NCBI GenBank assembly: GCA_945872015.1 | Contig: CAMBYJ010000039.1 | Location: forward strand, 1-10,870 | Direction: 5' to 3' | DNA length: 10,870 nt | DNA from: Chitinophaga pinensis | GTDB lineage: Bacteria > Bacteroidota > Bacteroidia > AKYH767-A > OLB10 | Shown: positions 1 through 7,500 of the stretch, in pieces | How positions within the stretch are numbered: the first letter of the stretch is position 1 | Layout of the letters: each line of letters starts with the position of its first letter | Translations under genes and position numbers: made by a program | The notes under the pieces: generated by a model | What the model was told of the DNA's origin: nothing | The model's input: the letters and a program-made list of their open reading frames with translations, nothing else | The model's database searches: none

Positions 1-383
1 GATATACTGATTGTAAATGGAGATGTTACGCCATAACGGCTAGTGATGTCTGCCTGTGTTAGTGTAACAGGATTGTCATTGTAAACATTACCATCTATAA
101 TACCATTAGGTGAGTAATTGTTTGCATAATAAGTCATTCTTGTGTTCACCTCTGCTGAATTATGGCCATACATTGGTCCTGCAGATGGGATATTGTTTTG
201 ATATTTAATTGATACAACTTCGTTTCCGTTGAGATTCAACAAATCGTTAAGTGGACCATTAACTGCAGCACATGGCGGACAGTTTTCACTTGTAAATTCT
301 TCGAACAATACTAAGCGCTGTGATTGGCTAAATACTGCACTTGAAAACATTAAGCAAGTAATTAAAGAGTAAATTTTACGCAT
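1..383 (-). CDS. Exported thioredoxin-like (Omp28-related) protein, N-terminal part, cut by window edge
   Basis: The frame is open from an ATG at 383-381 to the left edge, giving 127 codons plus two bases; the C-terminus is outside the window. Residues 1-19 form a signal peptide (MRKIYSLITCLMFSSAVFS) with a likely signal peptidase I cut before Q20, a cleavage context common in Bacteroidota. The mature protein begins RLVLFEEFTSENCPPCAAVN, a thioredoxin-fold start: a beta strand followed by a C35-P-P-C38 redox motif. The following segment (NGIIDGN, near residue 100) resembles the cis-proline side of such folds. This pattern fits the Omp28-related family, whose members often end in a T9SS sorting domain; whether this one does cannot be seen. 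The protein probably acts in the periplasm or at the cell surface. A disulfide or thiol role is inferred from the CXXC alone. It is divergent from the secreted-protein gene at 545-1255. Confidence 0.8.
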   Translation of the reverse strand, partial: MRKIYSLITCLMFSSAVFSQSQRLVLFEEFTSENCPPCAAVNGPLNDLLNLNGNEVVSIKYQNNIPSAGPMYGHNSAEVNTRMTYYANNYSPNGIIDGNVYNDNPVTLTQADITSRYGVTSPFTISI

Positions 384-471
384 AATTATTAGAGTTAAAG
401 GGTTTGATTAATTTTTTAAGAATGTCTAAATTAGAGAAAACCTATTTATTACCGCCGAATTTGAAAAAATA

Positions 472-503
472 TTTCTTTTTTGAACATAAATTCCCTAAAT
501 TTA
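472..503 (+). promoter_or_regulatory. Possible Bacteroidota-type promoter for the secreted-protein gene
   Basis: TAAATTTA at 496-503 matches the -7 consensus TAnnTTTG at all but the last base. TTTC at 472-475 lies 20 bases upstream, where a TTTG-like -33 element would be expected; a better TTTG at 478-481 is only 14 bases away. Transcription would begin near 507-510, giving a leader of about 35-40 bases before the ATG at 545. AT-rich DNA yields such matches by chance, so this is tentative. Confidence 0.35.
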
Positions 504-544
504 CGCTTCCAAAACAAGGTTTGAATTTTAAAAATACAATTAAA

Positions 545-1255
545 ATGAAAAAAGCATTACTAGTAATCTTAATTTTAACAGGGTCTACAATTTTATCTTT
601 CGGGCAAAATTTAGTTTTGTCTAATTATAATTTAGTGGTGTCTGATCCTAGCAACTTAAATACTTTATCTTCTATCTGTCGTTTAGATAATAATGGTGCA
701 ACGCCAGTTAACATTGTTGTTGAGCGCGATATAAACAACCTTCCATCTGGGATGTATGAATTGTTCTGTTTTGGTGCTTTTTGTAATCCTCCAGGGACAG
801 CAGTTACAAGCTATACAACTCCCATTTCTGCTGGTGGTCGCGAATCTACATTTGAAGCGAAAGTAACACCTAATGGTAATTGCGGAACAGCATCTATCCA
901 TTATCGTTTTTATGATCAAAATAACCCTGCAGATTCAACAGGATTTACATTGGACTTTGCGTTTTGTGCACAAGGTTTAAGCGATGCGACTGAATCATTT
1001 GGTTTATCAAAACCTTTAAGAAATCCTGCTGATCAATATACTGTTTTCACATATAATCTTGCATCAAATTCATCAAGCGATAAATTATATATTTATAATA
1101 TGTTAGGGTCTTTGGTGAGAACGTACGATGTGACAGGCAAGAATGGCAGTTTAGTTGTTAATACAGCTGATTTAAAATCAGGATTATATATCGCTACTTA
1201 TGTTTCAGAAAACAAAGTAAGAAACAGTCATAAGTTGGTTGTTTCACATCGCTAA
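545..1255 (+). CDS. Small secreted protein with C-terminal type A T9SS sorting domain
   Basis: The start is placed at the ATG at 545 because it opens a classical signal peptide (MKKALLVILILTGSTILSFG, cut before Q21); the in-frame ATG at 404 would bury it behind 47 unlikely residues. The 236-residue product has a beta-rich middle (about 22-145) that I read as one Ig-like domain, with five cysteines at 45, 75, 80, 113 and 141 and a CFGAFCNPPG segment at 75-84. Residues about 160-236 are a T9SS C-terminal sorting domain: NPADQYTVFTYN, then LYIYNMLGSLVRTYDVTG, then LKSGLYIATYV, ending KLVVSHR. In this family the domain routes the protein through the outer-membrane channel and is then normally cleaved, with cell-surface anchoring or release. 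The specific function is unknown. The gene stands alone between a divergent neighbour and a strong terminator. Confidence 0.88.
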   Translation: MKKALLVILILTGSTILSFGQNLVLSNYNLVVSDPSNLNTLSSICRLDNNGATPVNIVVERDINNLPSGMYELFCFGAFCNPPGTAVTSYTTPISAGGRESTFEAKVTPNGNCGTASIHYRFYDQNNPADSTGFTLDFAFCAQGLSDATESFGLSKPLRNPADQYTVFTYNLASNSSSDKLYIYNMLGSLVRTYDVTGKNGSLVVNTADLKSGLYIATYVSENKVRNSHKLVVSHR

Positions 1256-1279
1256 GACTACATCTTAAATAATTTTGAG

Positions 1280-1307
1280 AGGTCAGATTTTATTCTGGCC
1301 TTTTTTT
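1280..1307 (+). terminator. Intrinsic terminator after the secreted-protein gene
   Basis: AGGTCAGA (1280-1287) pairs with TCTGGCCT (1294-1301) over eight base pairs including one G-T wobble, around the six-base loop TTTTAT, and is followed by a T run to 1307. It begins 25 bases after the stop codon and separates this gene from maeB. Confidence 0.85.
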
Positions 1308-1377
1308 ATACATTCAAGAATCAATTTGTTACCTATTTTTCAAGTAATGCCTGTATGTATACTATAAACGTATTTTG

Positions 1378-1385
1378 TATCTTCG
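1378..1385 (+). promoter_or_regulatory. Likely -7 box of the maeB promoter
   Basis: TATCTTCG matches TAnnTTTG in all but one defined position and lies 26 bases before the maeB ATG, downstream of the preceding terminator, so maeB needs a promoter about here. I see no convincing TTTG at the -33 distance. The leader would be about 20 bases and would carry the purine-rich AGAGGAAAG (1401-1409), a good Shine-Dalgarno-like sequence by the standards of this phylum. Confidence 0.45.
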
Positions 1386-1411
1386 TAAATCAAACAATTT
1401 AGAGGAAAGAT

Positions 1412-3688
1412 ATGCCAGATTTAAAACAAGAGGCTCTTGATTATCACGAGTCGGGGAGACCAGGAAAGATTGAAGTAGTACCAAGTAAACCAACAAGTAC
1501 TCAGCGCGATTTAGCATTAGCCTATTCTCCAGGAGTTGCTGCTCCTTGTTTAGAAATAGAAAAGAATCCAGAAGACGTTTATAAGTATACCGCTAAAGGA
1601 AATCTCGTTGCTGTTATTTCTAACGGAACGGCTGTTCTAGGATTAGGAAATATTGGTGCTGAAGCTTCTAAGCCAGTAATGGAGGGTAAAGGATTGCTAT
1701 TTAAAATATTTGCAGATATCGACGTGTTTGATATCGAAATCGATCAAACAGATGTAGATGATTTTGTTAAAACTGTAAAAGCAATTGCTCCAACTTTTGG
1801 CGGAATTAATCTCGAAGATATTAAAGCCCCAGAGTGTTTTGAGATAGAAAAACGTCTTAAAGCAGAGTTAAAAATTCCAGTGATGCATGATGACCAACAC
1901 GGAACAGCTATTATTTCAGGCGCTGCTTTGATTAATGCATTAGAAATTGCCAATAAAAAAATCAGTGAAGTTCGGATCGTTGTAAACGGTGCCGGCGCTT
2001 CTGCGATTTCTTGTACAAGTTTATTTGTTTCTTTAGGAGCTAATATTGAAAATATTGTAATGTTGGATAGCACAGGTGTAATCCGTGCCGACAGAGATAA
2101 TCTCGATATACATAAAACCAAATTTGCTACCAAGCGTGATATTCATTCTCTTGAAGATGCATTGCATGATGCAGATGTTTTTATAGGTTTATCAAAAGGA
2201 AATATTCTTAAAGGCGAACATTTACGCTCAATGGCAGACACGCCTATCGTGTTTGCAATGGCTAATCCTGATCCGGAAATAAAATACGAAGACGCAATTG
2301 CTGCGCGTCCGGATGTGATAATGGCTACTGGTCGTTCAGACTATCCTAATCAGGTGAATAATGTAATTGGATTTCCATTTATTTTCAGAGGTGCACTAGA
2401 TGTTCGTGCTACTCAAATTAATGAAGAAATGAAACTGGCAGCAGTGCATGCTATTGCACAACTTGCAAAGGAGCCAGTTCCAGAAATAGTTAACCTTGCC
2501 TACAATCAGCGAAATATCACTTTCGGAAGTGATTATATTATTCCTAAGCCACTCGATCCACGTTTAATTCATACGATTTCTCCAGCTGTGGCAAAGGCCG
2601 CTATAGAGTCGGGTGTTGCACAAAAAACAATTACCAACTGGACAGCTTACGAGAGTGAATTGAAGAAGCGACTTGGACTTGATAACAAGTTGATTCGTGT
2701 AATTACTAATAAAGCAAAACAGAATCCTCAACGTGTAGTATTTGCTGAGGCGGATACTTATAAAATTCTGAAAGCAGCACAAATTGTTAAAGAAGATGGA
2801 GTTGCTCATCCAATTTTATTGGGCAATAAAGAAAAAATTGCTGCGCTGATTAAAGAACATAATTTGCGACTTGAGGATGTTACAGTTATTAATCCTCGAG
2901 AGGAGCCTGAAATTTTAGCAAATTTTGCTGAGATGTTTTATCAGAAGAGAAAGCGTCGTGGATTTACTTTATACGAGTCAAAAAAAATCATGCAAGAGCG
3001 AAATTATTTCGGTGCAATGATGGTAGAAACAGGAATGGCCGATGCGCTTATCAGTGGCTTGACACGTAATTATACAGAGACAATAAAGCCTGCACTTAGG
3101 GTGATTGGTACTATGTCGGAAGTATCAAAAATGGCAGGAATGTACATTATGATTACGAAAGATGGCCCTGTATTTTTTGCTGATACTACAATTAATATCA
3201 ATCCGACAGTTGAAGAAATTGTAGAGATAACTTTACTAACTGCAGCGGCTGTACGTCGATTTAATATTGTACCACGTGTTGGATTAATGTCATACTCGAA
3301 TTTCGGATCATCAAATACAGATAGCGCTATTAAAATGCGTAAGGCAGTAGAGATTTTACATGCGAAGCATCCTGAACTGGTAGTAGATGGCGAATTACAA
3401 GCGAATTTCGCTTTCAATCAGCAATTACTAAAGGACAATTTTCCATTTAGTGACCTTGCAGAAACAGGTGTAAATACACTTATATTCCCGAACCTTGATG
3501 CGGGAAATATTGCTTACAAATTATTACAGACAGTAGGAGATGCTGAAGCTATTGGTCCAATTTTGTTGGGAATGAAAAAGCCAGTGCACATCCTTCAACT
3601 CGGGTCGTCGGTACGCGAAATTGTGAACATGATTACCATTGCAGTTGTTGATGCTCAAACAAGAATTGCTCAAGCACCTTTACAGTAG
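1412..3688 (+). CDS. maeB: NADP-dependent malic enzyme fused to phosphotransacetylase-like domain
   Basis: The 758-residue protein decarboxylates malate to pyruvate, forming NADPH, in the cytoplasm. The malic-enzyme part spans about 1-410. It shows AYSPGVAAPC (37-46, catalytic-type Tyr38), EGKGLLFK (91-98, likely general-base Lys93), LEDIKAP (134-140) and MHDDQHGTAI (158-167) for metal and substrate binding. GAGASA (193-198) is the nucleotide-binding turn, and MANPDPEI (283-290) and VNNVIGFPFIFRGALDVRA (315-333) are also typical. After a linker, about 428-758 resembles phosphotransacetylase (RVVFAEAD 441-448, ISGLTRNYTET 547-557, MSYSNFGSSNTD 626-637). In E. coli MaeB the equivalent domain is regulatory, binding acetyl-CoA, and does not act as a transacetylase; the same is inferred here. 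The length is normal for the fused form. The ATG is supported by AGAGGAAAG three to eleven bases upstream. Cofactor preference is taken from the family. Confidence 0.95.
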   Translation: MPDLKQEALDYHESGRPGKIEVVPSKPTSTQRDLALAYSPGVAAPCLEIEKNPEDVYKYTAKGNLVAVISNGTAVLGLGNIGAEASKPVMEGKGLLFKIFADIDVFDIEIDQTDVDDFVKTVKAIAPTFGGINLEDIKAPECFEIEKRLKAELKIPVMHDDQHGTAIISGAALINALEIANKKISEVRIVVNGAGASAISCTSLFVSLGANIENIVMLDSTGVIRADRDNLDIHKTKFATKRDIHSLEDALHDADVFIGLSKGNILKGEHLRSMADTPIVFAMANPDPEIKYEDAIAARPDVIMATGRSDYPNQVNNVIGFPFIFRGALDVRATQINEEMKLAAVHAIAQLAKEPVPEIVNLAYNQRNITFGSDYIIPKPLDPRLIHTISPAVAKAAIESGVAQKTITNWTAYESELKKRLGLDNKLIRVITNKAKQNPQRVVFAEADTYKILKAAQIVKEDGVAHPILLGNKEKIAALIKEHNLRLEDVTVINPREEPEILANFAEMFYQKRKRRGFTLYESKKIMQERNYFGAMMVETGMADALISGLTRNYTETIKPALRVIGTMSEVSKMAGMYIMITKDGPVFFADTTININPTVEEIVEITLLTAAAVRRFNIVPRVGLMSYSNFGSSNTDSAIKMRKAVEILHAKHPELVVDGELQANFAFNQQLLKDNFPFSDLAETGVNTLIFPNLDAGNIAYKLLQTVGDAEAIGPILLGMKKPVHILQLGSSVREIVNMITIAVVDAQTRIAQAPLQ

Positions 3689-3745
3689 GAAAAATCATTT
3701 GTAAAGGAATAAAAATAGTAAGGTGATTAGTCCTAAATAACCTAT

Positions 3746-3775
3746 AAAGGGGGTTGATTAATCGGCCCCTTTTTT
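3746..3775 (+). terminator. Intrinsic terminator after maeB
   Basis: AAAGGGG (3746-3752) pairs with CCCCTTT (3766-3772), followed by more T residues to 3775. The 13-base loop contains the self-complementary GATTAATC. It starts 57 bases after the maeB stop and ends 36 bases before ruvA, so ruvA is probably transcribed separately from maeB. Confidence 0.82.
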
Positions 3776-3779
3776 CATT

Positions 3780-3806
3780 TTTGCACTCGAAAAAATCTTA
3801 TTTTTG
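3780..3806 (+). promoter_or_regulatory. ruvA promoter with perfect -7 box, next to the start codon
   Basis: TATTTTTG at 3799-3806 is an exact match to the Bacteroidota -7 consensus TAnnTTTG. TTTG at 3780-3783 is a candidate -33 element but at a short spacing of 15 bases; TTTC at 3773-3776 would give 22. The box ends five bases before the ruvA ATG, so transcription would start at or within a few bases of the ATG and leave almost no leader. The promoter abuts the maeB terminator. Confidence 0.6.
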
Positions 3807-3811
3807 CTTGC

Positions 3812-4399
3812 ATGTACGATTACTTTAATGGTAAGATTGAAAATCTGACCCCAACACATGTAACGATTGATTGTAATGGCGTAGGATACCTTCTTCAAAT
3901 ATCACTTTACACGTATACGGCCATCAAGGATGTAAAACAGTTTAAGCTTTTTGCGCATCAGGTTGTTCGTGAAGATGCCCAATTACTTTTTGGATTTGCT
4001 GACGAAGACGAGCGTTTGATGTTTCGTGAATTATTGAATGTCAGCGGAGTAGGTGCATCAACAGCAAGAATTATACAATCTAGTTTAGCGCCTGACCAAT
4101 TGCGTTCCGTTATTTCAAAGGGCGATGCGGCAACGCTTCAAAAAGTGAAAGGTATTGGAGCGAAATCAGCTCAACGTATTATTATCGATCTTCAGGATAA
4201 AGTTAATAAGTTAAGTCCTAATTCTACCACAATTTTATCATCCTTACACAATACCAGCCGAGAAGATGCGTTGATTGCTCTTATGGCGCTTGGATTTGCG
4301 AGAGCAAGTGCTGAAAAAGCACTATTATCTGCGCAAAAACAATTGGGAAATGATGCAAAAGTGGAGGATTTAATAAAAGCATCACTCAATTATCTTTAA
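3812..4399 (+). CDS. ruvA: Holliday junction branch migration protein RuvA
   Basis: The product is 195 residues, a usual RuvA length. RuvA forms tetramers that hold a Holliday junction open while the RuvB motor drives branch migration and RuvC cuts; it acts on DNA in the cytoplasm. Domain I (about 1-62) is the OB fold, opening MYDYFNGKIENL and including NGVGYLLQI (22-30). Domain II (about 70-135) carries two helix-hairpin-helix motifs, LLNVSGVGASTARII (74-88) and LQKVKGIGAKSAQRII (109-124). A poorly conserved linker (about 135-147) leads to domain III (148-195, SREDALIALMALGFARASAEKAL), the RuvB-contacting helical domain. The ATG at 3812 gives the canonical N-terminus. There is no Shine-Dalgarno-like sequence, consistent with a very short leader. 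ruvB and ruvC are not in this window; sprA follows after 115 bases. Confidence 0.96.
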   Translation: MYDYFNGKIENLTPTHVTIDCNGVGYLLQISLYTYTAIKDVKQFKLFAHQVVREDAQLLFGFADEDERLMFRELLNVSGVGASTARIIQSSLAPDQLRSVISKGDAATLQKVKGIGAKSAQRIIIDLQDKVNKLSPNSTTILSSLHNTSREDALIALMALGFARASAEKALLSAQKQLGNDAKVEDLIKASLNYL

Positions 4400-4421
4400 T
4401 GAGGTAGGAAAAATACCGTTT

Positions 4422-4451
4422 CAGAGAGTAAATCAAGACTTTCTGTCTCTG
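4422..4451 (+). other. Weak hairpin with two competing 3' arms in the ruvA-sprA spacer
   Basis: CAGAGAG (4422-4428) can pair with CTTTCTG (4439-4445, one G-T wobble), and its first six bases can instead pair with TCTCTG (4446-4451). There is no T run directly after the first arm and only TATTTT after the second, so this is at best a weak terminator. The stems are short and may be chance. Confidence 0.25.
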
Positions 4452-4472
4452 TATTTTCAGTAATTTATTAAC

Positions 4473-4495
4473 TTAGGGCCCTAAAGGCCAACTAA
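4473..4495 (+). promoter_or_regulatory. GC-rich palindrome / possible RNA hairpin just upstream of sprA
   Basis: TTAGGGCCCTAA (4473-4484) is a perfect 12-base palindrome in otherwise AT-rich DNA. As RNA, an alternative fold pairs TTAG+GGCC (4473-4480) with GGCC (4486-4489) and CTAA (4492-4495), with loop CTAAA and a two-base bulge. It ends 19 bases before the sprA TTG. No T run follows, so it does not look like a terminator; an operator or a translation-affecting leader structure is possible but unproven. Confidence 0.4.
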
Positions 4496-4514
4496 TATCT
4501 GAGAATTAATAGTT

Positions 4515-7500
4515 TTGAAAAGTATCCGGTTTTATATTTCTGTTTTGCTCGGGATGTTGATTGTGGTTGCCCTGATTTTATCGGATAGTCCCGCTTTTGC
4601 CGAAATTCACGAAAGTTATTTCATTTTACCAGGCGATACTCCTACAACTGGTGGTGGTTCTGGTGGTTCTGTAATGTTGCGCTACCCATTTAACGATCGC
4701 TATGCCGACCCATATAGTTCACAATCTGGTTTTAGTCCGCTATACCTAAACTACCCTTCTAACATAAAAACCACTGTCGAGTATAATCCTGATAATCGTG
4801 AGTACGATATATTCGAGAAGATGGGAGATTTAGATTTCAGAAGTCCTAGTTACATGACTTTTGAGGAGTTTAAAGAATCTCAATTCAAGAAGAGCACTCA
4901 GGATTATTGGAAGAAGAAATCAAACGAAGAAAGTTTATCGCAACGAAAAGGTTTTGCTCCAAGGCTCTATGTAGGTGGTGAATCATTTAGTCGCATTTTT
5001 GGTGGGAATACAATCGATATTCGTCCGCAGGGTTCTGCTGCTTTAAGCTTCGGTTTGAATATTAGTCGTTACGACAACCCTACTTTACCAGAGCGACAAA
5101 GACGTAATACCACATTTGACTTCAAAGAACGAATTCAAATGAACGTGATTGGGAATATCGGAGAGAAGTTAAAGATTACTACCAATTATAACACAGAAGC
5201 AAGTTTCGATTTCGAAAATCAAATCAAATTAGAATATACCGGATACGAAGATGAAATTATACAGAAGTTAGAAGCTGGTAATGTTAGTCTTCCTTTGAAC
5301 ACGCAGTTGATTCAGGGTAGTCAAAGTTTATTCGGATTAAAAACACAATTGAAATTTGGTAAGCTCACGGTAACGTCTATCCTAACACAACAAAAAGGAA
5401 AGGCTTCTAATATCGAAGTGAAAGGAGGTGCAACAACTACCAACTTCGATATCTCGGCAGATCAGTATGAAGCAAATAAGCATTATTACTTAGCAAACTA
5501 TTTTAAAGATAATTACGATAATGCTTTAAAGGATCTTCCTTTCATTAATTCTACGGTTAACATTACTCGCCTAGAAGTTTGGGTAACCAATAAGAACAAC
5601 TCTACTGATAATACTAGAACAGTTGTAGGTTTTACTGATTTGGCAGAGAGTGTTCCATACAACCCCGCTATTCCTGGTTCAGGTAATTTTTATCCATCAG
5701 ATACACTTTCGAACACGCTTTATCAGGATGTACTTAACAACTATCCTTCTATACGTGATATTAACTCGGTGCAAAATACGATGGCTTCTATTCCGTATTT
5801 ATCTGCATCACGCGATTATGAGGTTGTACAAAATGCAAGAAAGTTAAATACCAATGAGTATACTTTTAATCCGCGATTGGGTTATATCTCACTTAATCAG
5901 GCGCTAAATACAAATGAAGTTTTAGCCGTCGCATACGAATATGCTGTTGGTGGTCAGGTTTTTCGTGTTGGTGAATTAACAACTGCAGGTATAGAACCTC
6001 CAAAGGTTTTAATGTTGAAGTTATTAAAAGGTCGTATTACAAATACGAAGCTTCCCTTGTGGGACTTAATGATGAAGAACGTTTATGCTTTAGGCGGATT
6101 TCAAATTGATAAGAAAGATTTTAAGTTAAATGTTTTGTTTTATGTAGATACAATTGGAAATCGTTTAAACTATATTCCTGTTGCTCCTTCTGAACCTAAT
6201 GTTTATGCAAAAGCATTAAATCGTTTGTTCAACCTTGATAAATTAAATGTCAATAATGATCCTCGTCCTGATGGAGAATATGATTTTATTGAAGGTGTAA
6301 CTATCTATAGCAATAGCGGACGAATTATATTCCCTGTTCGTGAACCTTTTGGCGGATTCTTAAGAAGTCAGTTTGTTAGTCAGTCTAACGCTGATGTATA
6401 TGCGTACGATGTGTTATACGATTCTACAAAAACAGTTGCCTTGCAATTTCCTGAAAAGAATAAGTTTAGCTTGAAAGGAAGTTACTCAAGTAAGTTCGGT
6501 TCAGATATTCCGTTAAATCAATTAAATATTCCTGAAGGATCAGTAAAGGTTACTGCAGGCGGAATTCCATTGGTAGAAAATGTTGACTATACGGTTGACT
6601 ACAATTTGGGTCGTGTTAAAATTATAAATCAAAGTATTTTAAATTCTGGTCAGGCAATTAATATTTCTTTAGAAAGTAATTCCTTATTCAGTATTCAGTC
6701 TAAAACGCTTTTTGGCTCTCGTTTCGATTATGTAGTGAATAAAGATTTAGTATTGGGTGGTACTATCATGCGTTTGAACGAAAGACCAATCACGCAGAAA
6801 GTAAACTTTGGCGACGAACCAATTGCTAATACTATTTGGGGTGTTGATGGAACATGGAAGCGTGAATCACGATGGTTAACAAAAGTGATTGACAAATTAC
6901 CAGGCATCTCAACTAAGGCACCATCACAAATTACAGTAAGCGGAGAGTTTGCAGATTTGATTCCTGGAAATAACCGAGCTATCGGAAAAAATGGTACAGC
7001 CTATATTGATGACTTTGAAGGAAGTCAAACTACCATCGATTTAAAAACTAACGTAGGTGCGTGGTCGTTAGCCTCAACACCACAAAGTCGTTTTGCTGAG
7101 GCTAGATTAGATTCAGTTACTACATCCTATGGATTTAACAGAAGCAGATTCTCCTGGTATATTATTGATCCTTTGTTTTACAGAAATCAAAGTGGTGTAA
7201 CACCTGCTCACATTACAAACAACGATATTTCTAATCACCTTGTTCGTCAGATACCAGAAAAAGAAATTTTCCCGAATAAACAAGCACCTCAAGGTCAGAC
7301 GGTAATTCTTCCTGTGATGAACATGTCATTTTTTCCAGAAGAAAGAGGGCCTTATAACTATGATGTTTTGCCTACTCCCTTCTCATCAGGTGTTGATGCA
7401 GATGGTAAATTGTTAGATCCTGAAACTCGATGGGGTGGTATCATGCGTCGTATTGAGTCGACTGATTTCGAAGCGGCGAATATTGAGTTCATTCAATTTT

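Noticed and set aside
384..433. TAATTTAG on the minus strand (433-426) as a -7 box for the minus-strand thioredoxin-like gene.
   Set aside because: One mismatch, no convincing -33 element at the right distance, and the DNA is AT-rich enough for chance matches. A promoter must be in this area but I cannot place it.
404..544. In-frame upstream ATG at 404 that would lengthen the secreted protein by 47 residues.
   Set aside because: It would place a charged, non-secretory stretch ahead of a textbook signal peptide, and it covers the likely promoter and leader. The ATG at 545 is clearly the better start.
683..919. Minus-strand open frame of 78 codons.
   Set aside because: Lies wholly opposite the secreted-protein gene; its translation is rich in Cys, Arg and Thr with no recognisable domain. 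A shadow of the coding strand.
1744..3417. Three minus-strand open frames opposite maeB (1744-2133, 2564-2809, 3070-3417).
   Set aside because: All antisense to a fully conserved enzyme gene, with no ribosome-binding signal or recognisable protein.
4192..4389. Minus-strand open frame of 65 codons opposite the ruvA 3' end.
   Set aside because: Its Ala/Ser-rich translation mirrors the helical domain III of RuvA read on the other strand.
4400..4514. Possible small gene or strong terminator between ruvA and sprA.
   Set aside because: No open frame of useful length with a start signal, and neither hairpin is followed by a proper T run.
5650..5847. Plus-strand open frame of 65 codons in another frame inside sprA.
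   Set aside because: Embedded in a continuous, conserved SprA frame; no independent start signal.
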